In this document: positions 7,357 to 17,100 of the stretch, piece by piece
Numbering within the stretch: position 1 is the stretch's first letter
Layout: each line of letters begins with the position of its first letter
Assembly (NCBI GenBank): GCA_903835005.1
Contig: CAILLK010000147.1
Span: 1-38,069, forward strand
Origin: an uncultured Bacteroidota bacterium
GTDB taxonomy: Bacteria > Bacteroidota > Bacteroidia > Chitinophagales > Chitinophagaceae
Length of the DNA: 38,069 bases
Reading direction: 5' to 3'
Made by a program: the position numbers and the translations under genes
Notes under the pieces: generated by a model
The model's database searches: none
What the model was told of the DNA's origin: nothing
Seen by the model: only the letters and a program-made list of their open reading frames with translations

Positions 7357-8813
7357 ATCAGTTCTTTTATAGTGAGAAGAATATCATTGGTTTCAGCATC
7401 CAGTGTTTGCATTTCTTCAAGTATTTCCTGAGGGCTGCGGAGGGCGGCTTCTTCGGGTTTGTTGGGGTTTTTTACGCTGAGGTCGTAGTTATGGGTTTGC
7501 ACATCGGCCATTTGCAGCAGCCAGCTTTTTTCAGTTTCGGGTTTTGTGGGTTGCAAAGTTAAAAACTCTTTCAGGTCGTCGTCGTTGAGGGAGTTGGTTT
7601 TGCCCATATTGCGGCCGGGATCGAGCTGGTAGTACCAGATATTTTTTGTGGGTTCGCCCTTGGTGAAGAAGAGCACGACCGTCTTGACACCCGCCCCGAG
7701 GAATGTGCCGCCGGGCATATCGAGGATGGTATAGAGGTTGCAGGTTTCCAGTAAATGCTGTCGCAGACTTACCGAGGCATTGTCGGAATTGCTGAGGAAG
7801 GTGTTTTTTATGACTATTGCCGCCCGGCCGCCTGCCTTGAGGTTTTTGATAAAATGCTGGAGGAAGAGGAAGGCGGTTTCGCCTGTTTTGATATCGAAGT
7901 TCTGCTGCACCTCAGGGCGCTCTTTGCCACCGAAGGGCGGATTGGCGAGAATGACGTGGTAACGGTCTTTCTCCTGAATATCGCGGATGCTTTCGCTGAG
8001 GGTATTGGTGTGGATAATATTGGGGGCTTCGATGCCATGCAGTATCATGTTCATGATACCGATAACATAGGCGAGGTTCTTTTTCTCTTTGCCGTAGAAG
8101 GTTTTGGCCTGCAGGGTTTCGAGGTCGGATGTGCTGAGGTTTTCGCGGTCGCAGGTGAGGTATTCGAAGGTTTCGCAGAGGAAGCCGGCACTGCCGCAGG
8201 CGCCATCGTAGATCTTTTCGCCAATGCGGGGCTTTACCACCTCTATCATGGCACGAATGAGGGGCCGGGGCGTGTAGTACTGGCCACCATTGCGGCCAGC
8301 ATTGCCCATGTTTTTTATCTTGCTTTCGTAGAGGTAGCTGAGTTCGTGCTTGTCTTTGGTGCTGCGGAAGGGCAGGCCGTCGGCCAGTTCCACTATTTCG
8401 CGGAGTATATAGCCATCCTGTATCTTATTATTAAGTTCGCTGAATATCTCACCTATTTTGTACTCAATGGTCTGGGGCTTATCGGCATTATCCTGCTTAA
8501 AGCCGGCGAGGTAGGGAAATAATTTAAGGTTTACGAAATTGACCAGATCAATACCAGTGAGGGATTTGTGCAGATCGGGTTTGCCATCGGCGGTCTTGGG
8601 CATAGCCCATGCGGGCCAGCGGTATGCTTCATCAATTATGTATTTGTACTCTTTGCCATGCAGGGCAGCTTCATCTGCTTTGTCCTGCTCCAGTTCATCG
8701 AGATAGCGGAGAAACATGATCCAGGAAGTCTGGCCGATGTAGTCGAGTTCGCTGTCGGCACCTGAATCTTTGTAAAGGAGATCGTCTATATTTTTAAAGG
8801 TTTGTTCGAACAT
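7353..8813 (-). CDS. hsdM: Type I restriction-modification DNA methyltransferase (HsdM) subunit
   Basis: The 486-residue protein is an N6-adenine DNA methyltransferase. It shows an N-terminal HsdM helical domain (about 1-140), then GGQYYTPRPLI near 178-188, the S-adenosylmethionine site YDGACGSAGFL near 205, and the catalytic NPPF (context ANPPFGG) near 290. The length is normal for the family. It is the first gene of the leftward hsdM-hsdS-fic block. With HsdS it methylates host DNA at the HsdS target and protects it from HsdR cleavage. No frameshift is seen. A weak -7-like word is present just upstream but no promoter is clear. Confidence 0.95.
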   Translation of the reverse strand: MFEQTFKNIDDLLYKDSGADSELDYIGQTSWIMFLRYLDELEQDKADEAALHGKEYKYIIDEAYRWPAWAMPKTADGKPDLHKSLTGIDLVNFVNLKLFPYLAGFKQDNADKPQTIEYKIGEIFSELNNKIQDGYILREIVELADGLPFRSTKDKHELSYLYESKIKNMGNAGRNGGQYYTPRPLIRAMIEVVKPRIGEKIYDGACGSAGFLCETFEYLTCDRENLSTSDLETLQAKTFYGKEKKNLAYVIGIMNMILHGIEAPNIIHTNTLSESIRDIQEKDRYHVILANPPFGGKERPEVQQNFDIKTGETAFLFLQHFIKNLKAGGRAAIVIKNTFLSNSDNASVSLRQHLLETCNLYTILDMPGGTFLGAGVKTVVLFFTKGEPTKNIWYYQLDPGRNMGKTNSLNDDDLKEFLTLQPTKPETEKSWLLQMADVQTHNYDLSVKNPNKPEEAALRSPQEILEEMQTLDAETNDILLTIKELI

Positions 8814-9133
8814 TATTGTATTGGCGCTTTTTGTGCTAAAGTAGTTTAAAATCAGGTTGGCGGGGTAGGTATTTTTTTCGGATGTGCTCGGGTTTACATC
8901 CGCCTTAATCCCCTTAGCTCAAACACACGTCTATGCGGCAAGGGGGAATTTGCTCCATCACTTAATTTTATCCCGGGTGGCTAGTATAGACTTTATAAGT
9001 GGAAAATCAGAGAAGCCTAACAGATATCCACACCTGAATGGTGCCACCGCCACTGAAGCTAAACAGCACTACAAAAGCCGGGACAACAAAACTATTAATT
9101 GCTTTAAAACAAGAATATCCCCAAATCCCATGT
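8814..9133. other. Intergenic gap between hsdM and the arginine decarboxylase gene
   Basis: This 320-bp gap contains the hsdM upstream region and the downstream region of the decarboxylase gene, both leftward. I find no convincing gene, RNA or terminator. It marks the boundary between the defence-like island and the arginine cluster. Confidence 0.5.
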
Positions 9134-10555
9134 CTACCTTATATACCCCAGTATCTTCAGCATGCTCTGAGGCGTTTGCTCCTTGGCATAGAGCCAGTCT
9201 TCGAAATTGCCGTCTTTGTCTATTTCTACCACCACATGCTTGGGGGAGGGTATCATGCAATGCTTGATGCCGCCGTAGCCGGATATCTGGTCCTGGTAGG
9301 CGCCGGTGTGGAAGAAGCCTATGTAGAGCGGGTCTTTGCCTTTTTCTTTTTCCAGCTTGGGCAGAAACACGGCATTGATGTGCTCTTCGGATGTGTAATA
9401 GTCGTGGCCATCGCAGGTGAGGCCGCCGAGGTGCACTTCCTGGTATTCTTTATCCCATTTATTGATGGGCAGCATCAGGAATTTCTCGCCTATACCCCAG
9501 GTATCGGGCAGGGTAGTGATGAACGAACTGTCGATCATGTACCAGATCTCGCGGTCGTTCTGCATCTTTTCATCCAGAACACTGTATACTATAGCGCCCG
9601 ACTCACCTACGGTGAATGAACCAAACTCTGTATAAATATCGGGTGTATCTACTTTATGCTTTTTGCAAACGCCTTTAATGGTAGATACAATTTCATTGAC
9701 CATGTAGGTGTAATCGTACTCAAAACCAAGTGAGTGCTTGATGGGGAAACCACCGCCAATATCGAGAGAATCGAGCTCGGGGCATATCTTCTTGAGCTGG
9801 CAATAGATATTCAGTACTTTGTTGAGTTCGCTCCAGTAATACACATCGTCTTTCACTCCTTTATTCATAAAGAAGTGTATCATTTTCAGATTGAACTTAT
9901 CATTGCCCTTCATTTTATCTACATAAAACTCCAGTATGTCCCTGCTCCTGATACCCAGCCGGGAGGTGTAAAAATCGAATGTCGGTTCTTCCTCGGTAGC
10001 TATGCGGATACCAATATTTACCGGGTCTTTAGAGCGGATCGATTTTTTGTAATCCTCAAATTCATTCTTGTTATCCAGAATGGGCAGCACATTTTTAAAG
10101 CCGTCGTTGATCAGCTTAGAGATGCTGCGGGTGTAATTGCGGGTTTTAAAACCATTGCAGATGATGCGGATATCCTTGGTGATTTTTCTTCTTTTATAGA
10201 GCTGCCTGATGATATCAATATCATAGTCGAATGATGTCTCGATATGCACACCGTGCTTTAAGGTTTCTTCTACAATAAAGGAAAAGTAAGAGCTTTTGGT
10301 GCAATAACAATAATAGTATTCGCCCTGGTATTTATGCTTGCGGATGGCATCGGCAAAAAGCTTTTTTGCTTTTGCTATCTGCATCCCGATTTTAGGGAGA
10401 AACGTCAGTTTGAATGGTGTACCATACTTATCAATCAGGGCCTGCATATCTACTTTATTGAACAGCAGTGTATCCTTATCGGTAATATCAAATCCTTCCT
10501 GCGGAAAATGGAATGTCTGGTGTACCAGATCTGAATAAGTGGTATTGTTGATCAT
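9134..10555 (-). CDS. speA: Arginine decarboxylase (PLP-dependent, alanine racemase fold)
   Basis: The 473-residue protein resembles the compact arginine decarboxylases of Bacteroidota, which convert arginine to agmatine for polyamine synthesis. The putative PLP lysine is K87 in YYYCYCTKSSYF. The glycine loop LDIGGGFP near 252 binds the cofactor phosphate, and the C-terminal cysteine motif TCDGHD supplies the second-subunit active-site residue. It is shorter than the roughly 630-residue E. coli SpeA, so the E. coli inserts are missing. The symbol is given by function; substrate preference against ornithine or diaminopimelate is judged from overall likeness. It lies 265 bp downstream of argS with its own candidate -7 element at 10605-10612. 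Confidence 0.85.
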   Translation of the reverse strand: MINNTTYSDLVHQTFHFPQEGFDITDKDTLLFNKVDMQALIDKYGTPFKLTFLPKIGMQIAKAKKLFADAIRKHKYQGEYYYCYCTKSSYFSFIVEETLKHGVHIETSFDYDIDIIRQLYKRRKITKDIRIICNGFKTRNYTRSISKLINDGFKNVLPILDNKNEFEDYKKSIRSKDPVNIGIRIATEEEPTFDFYTSRLGIRSRDILEFYVDKMKGNDKFNLKMIHFFMNKGVKDDVYYWSELNKVLNIYCQLKKICPELDSLDIGGGFPIKHSLGFEYDYTYMVNEIVSTIKGVCKKHKVDTPDIYTEFGSFTVGESGAIVYSVLDEKMQNDREIWYMIDSSFITTLPDTWGIGEKFLMLPINKWDKEYQEVHLGGLTCDGHDYYTSEEHINAVFLPKLEKEKGKDPLYIGFFHTGAYQDQISGYGGIKHCMIPSPKHVVVEIDKDGNFEDWLYAKEQTPQSMLKILGYIR

Positions 10556-10604
10556 CTATAAAACAACTAAATTTTTAGTGAAAATACGGATTAGTAAAAG
10601 TAAT

Positions 10605-10612
10605 CAAAGTTA
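10605..10612 (-). promoter_or_regulatory. Candidate -7 element (TAACTTTG) for arginine decarboxylase
   Basis: It is an exact match to TAnnTTTG on the minus strand, and gives a leader of about 43 bases. It suggests the decarboxylase can be expressed separately from the arginase-argS pair. Confidence 0.45.
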
Positions 10613-10690
10613 AATTTTTTCAGAGAGTTTAGGGAGTTTTACTTATTTCGTAATAATACTGTTCGCCGGGTAAAATTATGCATTGAAAAA

Positions 10691-10759
10691 TTTCACGCAG
10701 AGTCGCAATTTTATTGATTTGTAATAAGCGCATCATAAAATCAAGACCGCAAAGTCACC
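10691..10759. repeat. Degenerate CACGCAGAGTCGC / ACCGCAAAGTCAC repeat in the argS-speA gap
   Basis: Two related words, TTTCACGCAGAGTCGCAA at 10691 and GACCGCAAAGTCACCAA near 10745, sit about 54 bases apart. They resemble the CGCAAAG-type short repeats I recall from Bacteroidota intergenic DNA. No function is assigned. Confidence 0.4.
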
Positions 10760-10820
10760 AATTTCTGAAATATACAATTTTATAATGCGTATAGTATAAT
10801 GTCATTTGGGTACTTTTTGT

Positions 10821-12575
10821 TTACATTCTGTCTGGTACCGGGATACCCAATAAGGATAGCCCTTTTTTGAGCGTAATAGCTACACATTTGGTTAGTTCTA
10901 CCCGAGTGCTTTTTAGTGCCTCATCTTCTGTTCGTCTGATATTCAATACATTGTAGAAGTTATTGAATATTTTACATAATTCGTAGAGGTAGTTGCACAG
11001 CACATTGGGTTTGTACTCATTGCAGGCCTGCACTACCTGGTTATTGAACTCAGATAGTTTCACCATCAGGTGCAGCTCGGTTTCTTCGGCAAGTACCGAC
11101 CAGTCGTGAGCCGCTTTGATCTCATCGGCCAGTTTTTTTACCAGCGAATTGATACGGGCATAGGTATACTGCAGGTAGGGTCCGGAATCACCATCTATCT
11201 TGAGCCATTCCTTCATATCGAATACGATTTTGCGCGAGGGGTCAATCCTGATCATACCATACTTTATTGCTCCTTTAGCAATTACATCGGCTGTGCTATC
11301 TATTTCACTTTGTTCCCATTCTCCGATATACTTATTCAGGTAATCTCTTTTAACCACCTCATGCATATTGTCTATGAGCTGCATGATAGGCACAATATTT
11401 CCCTTGCGCGATGACATGGCGCCATCGGGCAGCTCTACATAATCATATTGCAGGTGGTAGCATTTTTTTGCATTTTCATAACCCATTATTTCGAGTACTT
11501 TGAATACCTGGGCAAAGTGGTGGGCCTGTCTTTTATCTACAATATAAACGCTCTTTTCGATGTGGAAATCTTCAAATTTTCTTCTGGCCAGTTCTATATC
11601 CTTAGTGGCATACAGTCCATGCCCGTCGGACTTCAACAGCATACAAAAACCAAGGTTGTATTCTGTCAGATCAACCCCAATAGTGCCCTGGGACTCTATA
11701 AAGACTCCTTTTTCGAAATACTTACGGGCCAGTGCTGTTGATGAAACATCCACGTCCGACTCCCAATACCAGCGGTCGAAATGAACACCGGCCCAGTCAT
11801 AGACCTGGTTCATCAGTTCCACAGACCATTCTTTGGTTTCCTTCCATAAGTCGTAAAATTCGCCCTTCTGCTCCTCGAGCTGGGTGAGTATTTCAGAAAG
11901 TTGTTTTTTGTTTTCTGCCCCCAGGGGAGTTCCTTCTTCTTCTTCCAGTTTCAAATGCCCTTTTGAGTAGAGTGAACCCAGCCATGCGCCTTTGTTCTGC
12001 TCAGGTACCGGCTCTGTATTATGGTATTTAAAGTACCACAGGCATTTGGCCACATGGGTGCCCACATCGCCGGGAAAAGTAGCGCTGATGATATCATAGC
12101 CGCAATACCTGTGCAGTTTTATCAGTGCATCGCCCAGGCACAGATTGCGCATATGGCCCACATGCAGTTCTTTATGTGTATTGGGCTGCGAATACTCAAT
12201 CATTGTTTTGGGTGGATTTTCGATGAGGTGCCGCTCAAACATTTTCCCGTTTTCTATCTCATCGCAGGTAACTCCGCCCAGATAGCTGCTCCTGATTTTG
12301 AAATTGATATAGGGGCCGGCAGATTTAGCAGTATCAATAACTTCACCTGCTGTAAATCCACAGGAGAGTTGTTCTGCAATCTTATTGGGTGCGTTTTTCA
12401 GCTTTTTAGCAAGATTGAAGCAAGGGTAAGTATAATGCCCTAAAGCAGTATCGGGCGGGAAGCCAATAGAATTATAGATATCCTGCAAAGGTTCATCAAT
12501 TGAGGCTGCCAGAAACACCTGCCGGATGATTTCAGCCAGTTGCAGTTTTACTTTATTGTGGTTGGTTATGTTCAT
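10821..12575 (-). CDS. argS: Arginyl-tRNA synthetase
   Basis: The 584-residue class I synthetase charges tRNA-Arg. Visible marks are the HIGH motif as HVGH (context THKELHVGHMRN, about 135-145), the KMSKS-like loop MSSRKG near 405, the ArgRS N-terminal additional domain, and a C-terminal helical DALR anticodon-binding domain ending in PVPDRM. Length is standard. The start ATG at 12573-12575 lies within the end of the upstream arginase-like gene (23-bp overlap), so translation is probably coupled. This gene would be essential unless a second copy exists elsewhere. Confidence 0.97.
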   Translation of the reverse strand: MNITNHNKVKLQLAEIIRQVFLAASIDEPLQDIYNSIGFPPDTALGHYTYPCFNLAKKLKNAPNKIAEQLSCGFTAGEVIDTAKSAGPYINFKIRSSYLGGVTCDEIENGKMFERHLIENPPKTMIEYSQPNTHKELHVGHMRNLCLGDALIKLHRYCGYDIISATFPGDVGTHVAKCLWYFKYHNTEPVPEQNKGAWLGSLYSKGHLKLEEEEGTPLGAENKKQLSEILTQLEEQKGEFYDLWKETKEWSVELMNQVYDWAGVHFDRWYWESDVDVSSTALARKYFEKGVFIESQGTIGVDLTEYNLGFCMLLKSDGHGLYATKDIELARRKFEDFHIEKSVYIVDKRQAHHFAQVFKVLEIMGYENAKKCYHLQYDYVELPDGAMSSRKGNIVPIMQLIDNMHEVVKRDYLNKYIGEWEQSEIDSTADVIAKGAIKYGMIRIDPSRKIVFDMKEWLKIDGDSGPYLQYTYARINSLVKKLADEIKAAHDWSVLAEETELHLMVKLSEFNNQVVQACNEYKPNVLCNYLYELCKIFNNFYNVLNIRRTEDEALKSTRVELTKCVAITLKKGLSLLGIPVPDRM

Positions 12576-13848
12576 TATTGTTTACTACAGATTTTATTAT
12601 TTCGAAAGCGGTTTTTACTGTTTTATTATCTTCATCCAGCAGCGGATTAATTTCCACCATTTCCATTCCTATTACCGGCACTTCGGTATTGTTCCAGAAC
12701 CTGTTCAGCATATACTTTACTTCATCCACTGCCAGGCCATAAGGTTCGGGTGTGCCTGTTCCCGGCACAATATTACCATCTATCGAGTCAATATCGAAGG
12801 AGATATAAATGTGCTTGCAGCCGTTGTTTTTTAAATGAGCTATAGTTTCTGAACATATTTCGTTCAGGCTTTTGTTTTTCATATGAAACTCATCAGTTGT
12901 GCCGGGGAAGGTTTTCCATTCTTCACCCTTCCTCAACTTCGATCCGCCGCTCCTGGTTTCATCTGTCCGGGTTAGTTTGTAGTGCTTTATTTCTTCCAGC
13001 AATGCCTCTTCGTGTGGCTCCCACGACCGCAGGCCGATATATACCAGTTCCTCTTTTTTCAGCATGGGTTCGGCAGAGCCATGAATGGTGCACAGTTTTT
13101 CCCATTCCACTTTATTTTGGAGCGACAGAATGTTTTCTTTCCTGTTTTTGGCATAATTCCTGTTCAGTCCTAAAGCAATACCAATGGGCATACCATGGTA
13201 ATTGCCCGACGGGGTAGAGTAGGGGCAATGGCCATCTACATGGGCATCTATCCATATCACACCGAGCCGTTCATCCTGTTTTTCGGCAGCCAGGTATTGT
13301 TTGATTCCTGCAATTGTTGCAGCCGCTGTGGAATGATCGCCAGCTATAACAAATGGTATCTGGTCATTCAGAAGGGTTTCATGAACATTGTAAATTATTT
13401 TTTCAAAAATCTTATAGAGGTATTTTATGTGTCGCGATACATTGCGGCTATGCGGGAATACCAGGGCATCATGCGAAATTTTCTTCCTGTTTTTCTTGAT
13501 AAACTTATAAAGGAAAGTAAACGGGTTTTTTTTCTTCCCCTTTATATCCGAAAGTATTTTTTCCCTGTTGGTGATGATTGATTCGAAAATCTTCCTGGGC
13601 AGCCCTTTTATAGTAGGTGGTTTCAGGTCGTTGAAAAAAACCTTGGTGAATTTGGGATTGTCGATATAAGCATAGAGGTCTTTTAAGGAAACAATCTGTT
13701 TTACATTGGTCTTTTTGAAGATTTTTGGTTTTTGGGTATTGGCATATTTCTTTATAGCTGCAAAACCCAGTTCAGCGCCCATTTTACCTCTGGCTGTGGG
13801 TGCACAGATGCCTGAACTTACCCCAAGAAATTTTATTTGTTTTGGCAT
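12553..13848 (-). CDS. Arginase-like ureohydrolase, long form
   Basis: The 431-residue protein has the manganese-site motifs of the arginase/agmatinase family: AGDHS, IWIDAHVDGH and SFDIDSID. The stretch SGNYHGMP matches the arginase signature SGNxHGxP rather than the agmatinase pattern, so arginine to ornithine plus urea is the more likely reaction. It is about 120 residues longer than a typical arginase, with an N-terminal region (about 30-160) rich in lysine and phenylalanine and an insertion between the second and third motifs. It is the first gene of a leftward cluster with argS and arginine decarboxylase. Formiminoglutamase or another guanidino hydrolase cannot be excluded. Confidence 0.8.
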   Translation of the reverse strand: MPKQIKFLGVSSGICAPTARGKMGAELGFAAIKKYANTQKPKIFKKTNVKQIVSLKDLYAYIDNPKFTKVFFNDLKPPTIKGLPRKIFESIITNREKILSDIKGKKKNPFTFLYKFIKKNRKKISHDALVFPHSRNVSRHIKYLYKIFEKIIYNVHETLLNDQIPFVIAGDHSTAAATIAGIKQYLAAEKQDERLGVIWIDAHVDGHCPYSTPSGNYHGMPIGIALGLNRNYAKNRKENILSLQNKVEWEKLCTIHGSAEPMLKKEELVYIGLRSWEPHEEALLEEIKHYKLTRTDETRSGGSKLRKGEEWKTFPGTTDEFHMKNKSLNEICSETIAHLKNNGCKHIYISFDIDSIDGNIVPGTGTPEPYGLAVDEVKYMLNRFWNNTEVPVIGMEMVEINPLLDEDNKTVKTAFEIIKSVVNNNEHNQPQ

Positions 13849-13921
13849 AAAATAATTTAATCCTGCTATTGGTTAAAGCTGTGCAGCAAACCTTTTCATG
13901 AGTATTGTAACTCAATAACAG

Positions 13922-14029
13922 ATGATCAAAGGTACAAACAGTTTTCGCAAAGTGGTTGTAAAGAAGGTGCTAACGCGGTTTGTGGTGAAAACCGGGGCCC
14001 GCAACAACCGATACCTGAAGCTTAATTAA
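13922..14029 (+). CDS. Possible 35-residue basic small protein
   Basis: An ATG at 13922 opens a 35-codon frame ending in TAA at 14027. The product begins MIKGTNSFRKVVVKKVL and is strongly basic throughout. It overlaps the candidate leftward promoter of the arginase gene. There is no clear promoter or homologue I recognise, so it may be chance. Confidence 0.2.
   Translation: MIKGTNSFRKVVVKKVLTRFVVKTGARNNRYLKLN
13927..13934 (-). promoter_or_regulatory. Candidate -7 element (TACCTTTG) for the arginase-argS pair
   Basis: It is an exact match to TAnnTTTG on the minus strand, about 80 bases upstream of the arginase-like gene. No well-spaced -33 element is seen. Confidence 0.4.
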
Positions 14030-14112
14030 AATTTATTCTATAGATATTCCCGAAAACATTAGTTTTATTTGCTGATATCGCATTCCATTTATAATATTAA
14101 TGCCATCTGTTT

Positions 14113-17100
14113 ATGAATCAAACACTACTCCGTTTCGGTTTTGCATTCCTGTTTTTATTGGTTTCTGCCACTGTTTATTGCCAGGGGTACTCAATAAATA
14201 CCACCGGCACACCAGCCGACCCATCGGCCATGATGGACATAAGCTCGGACAGCAAGGGGATACTGATACCGCGCATGACTACTGCACAGAAGAACGCCAT
14301 AGCCAGCCCTGCCACAGGATTGATGATCTTTCAAACCGACAGTACCTCCGGCTTTTATTACTATACCGGCAGCAGCTGGGCTATGACAGGTGGCACTGCA
14401 ACTGCGGAATGGAGCCTGACCGGCAATGCCGGTGCCAGCTCCGCTACAAATTTTTTAGGCACCACTGATACCTCCTCGCTCGAATTCAGAGTGAATAATT
14501 TGTGGGCGGGTGAGCTGAACCCGAACACGGGGAATATTTCGTTCGGGAATAACATCAGTTCCCCTTTTAGCACAAACAATATAGCCATTGGCTATCAAAG
14601 CCTTTTCTCAAATACCGGAAACCCCAATATCGGGATCGGGTACAAGACCCTTTATTCAAATACGACCGGTGCCAATAACCTGGCGCTGCATGCCTTCAGC
14701 CTGGCATCAAACACAACCGGGCAGAACAACATAGGAATAGGCGTAAACAGCCTTACCCAAAACACCACAGGTTTCAGCAATGTGGCGATAGGTACTGCTT
14801 GCCTCGGACACAATACATCGGGGGTTGAGAATATAGCAATCGGTGGTTTTTCGGGCGGGGGAGGCTCAGGAGGAACATTAGGCAGCAATACAACCGGCGC
14901 TTTCAATATTGCAATAGGATGGGCCAACAATGATTACAGTACAACTGATTCGAATAATATAACCATTGGGAATAACACATGGAGTATGGGGTTGTCGGGC
15001 TCTAATAATATTGTTCTGGGTGGTTTGGCCAATCTTGTTCCCGGCCCCGGAACAGGAAGTGTGACCAACGCTATTATTGTTGGCAACCTTGCAAACATAC
15101 GTAGCTCATTGGCCCCTATAATCGCCATTGGATACAATACGAACAACTTTGGCGGGATTATTATAGGCAACAACAGCAGCGATTTTAACAGTATAACCAT
15201 CGGCAACTACAGTAGTACTAATTACCAGGGAATTGCCATAGGAGACACCAGCCGCGCTTATAACGGCAGTATTGCAATTGGTGGCGGCATAGGCACAGTT
15301 GCCGCCGCCGACAGTGTTGTTGCAATAGGTTATCAAAGCCTTTATAATGGCGGCACAGGAAACTCGATAGCCATAGGCCGGCAGAGCCTTTTTGGTGGTG
15401 ATGGTGGGTTTAATGTGGCGATCGGGAATTATAGTTTGTATTCGAATACCAGTGGTAATAATAATATAGCTTTGGGTTACAAGAGTCTTTATTCAAACAC
15501 AACCGGCAACTATAATACAGCAATTGGGTATCAAAATCTCCCATCCAATACAACGGGGATCAGTAACCTGGCCATTGGTTACCAAAATCTTTATGGAAAC
15601 ACGACTGGTAGCAACAATTTAGCGATAGGATATAACAACCTTGATTCCAATACATCGGGCGGAAGTAATCTTGCGATAGGGGCGAACAATCTTATGGCTA
15701 ATTCAACAGGTGGAGGTAATGTTGGAATCGGATCAAATTGCCTTGGTAGTAATACAACCGGAGTGTTTAACTATGCTATCGGTGTTGCGTGCTTAAATGC
15801 AAATACCATTGGAGCGGAAAATATTGCAATCGGTAATAACGTGCTAACTTCTAATTCAACCGGTAGTGGTAATATTTCGATTGGCGACAACAGCCAAATG
15901 ATAAATGTTACAGGTTTAAACAACACCGGGATAGGAATAAACAATTTAATGAATAATATCTCGGGGTCAAATAATACTGCGATGGGTTTCGGAAGTCTAA
16001 ATACAGTAGGGGTTTACGGGAGTTCTGGTTCCTATAACACAGCCGTTGGCTATCAAAGTGGCCAGTCTGATACTGATTCGTACACACTTTCGGTAGGTGC
16101 TAACAGTAATGGTGGTGGTGCAGGGTCAATCGCGATTGGTTATGCATCTTTAACAAATGGCACGCATGATGTTGTTCTTGGTTATCAGGCTTTTTCTACT
16201 AATGGGAATAACAATTCAATTGTTGGTGCCAACAGCAGCATTAATAACGGAAACGACAATGCCATTGTTGGCAATAATATTCATGCCGGTGGCGGATCTG
16301 AAAACACAATTATTGGTTTCCAGGCTTTGACGAGCAACTCAACCGGCAGCAGCAACGTAGCTATTGGTACAAACGCATTGTATAACAATGATATTGGGAG
16401 CAACACTGTGGCGGTTGGTGATTCGGCATTGTACAATCAAAGCGGAGGTACTTTTTGGCGAAATACTGCTGTGGGCAGCAAAGCTATGTTTACAAACACC
16501 ACCGGTTACCAAAATACGGGGATGGGTTTTCAAAGTCTCTATTCAAATTCCACCGGGATTGATAATACAGGGGTAGGGTATCAAAGTCTTTATTCAAATG
16601 TTGGCAGCATCGGAAATACCGCTACCGGCATGAGGTCCTTATATTCAAATACTACAGGATCTATAAATACGGCAGTTGGCGCTTTAAGTATGTTTTCCAA
16701 TAATACAGGTACCGGTAATACAGCTATAGGTTCAGATTGTCTTACCTCAAACACCACCGGTAACTACAATGCGGCTATTGGCAGTGACGTACTAAAAAAT
16801 AATACAACTGCAAACGACAATACCGCAATTGGTAATTCAAGTTTATATTCCAATTCCACAGGCTATTGTAATGTAGCCATAGGTACAAATGCGTTATATA
16901 GCAATGACATCGGCAGTAACACGGTGGCTATTGGCGATTCAGCATTGTATAATCAAAGTGGAGGTAGTTATCAGAATACGGCGGTTGGAAGCAAGGCTTT
17001 GTTCTCAAATACTACAGGCCAGCAAAATACTGCCGTTGGATATTTTAGTCTTTTTTCAAACATAAATGGCAACAATAATACAGCAATAGGTTTGAGTAGC

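Noticed and set aside
7755..8522. 255-codon open frame on the plus strand
   Set aside because: It is antisense to the catalytic core of hsdM, whose motifs are clear. The antisense product has no recognisable domain and arises from the codon use of hsdM.
9038..9619. 193-codon plus-strand frame
   Set aside because: It runs antisense into the arginine decarboxylase gene and has no family features.
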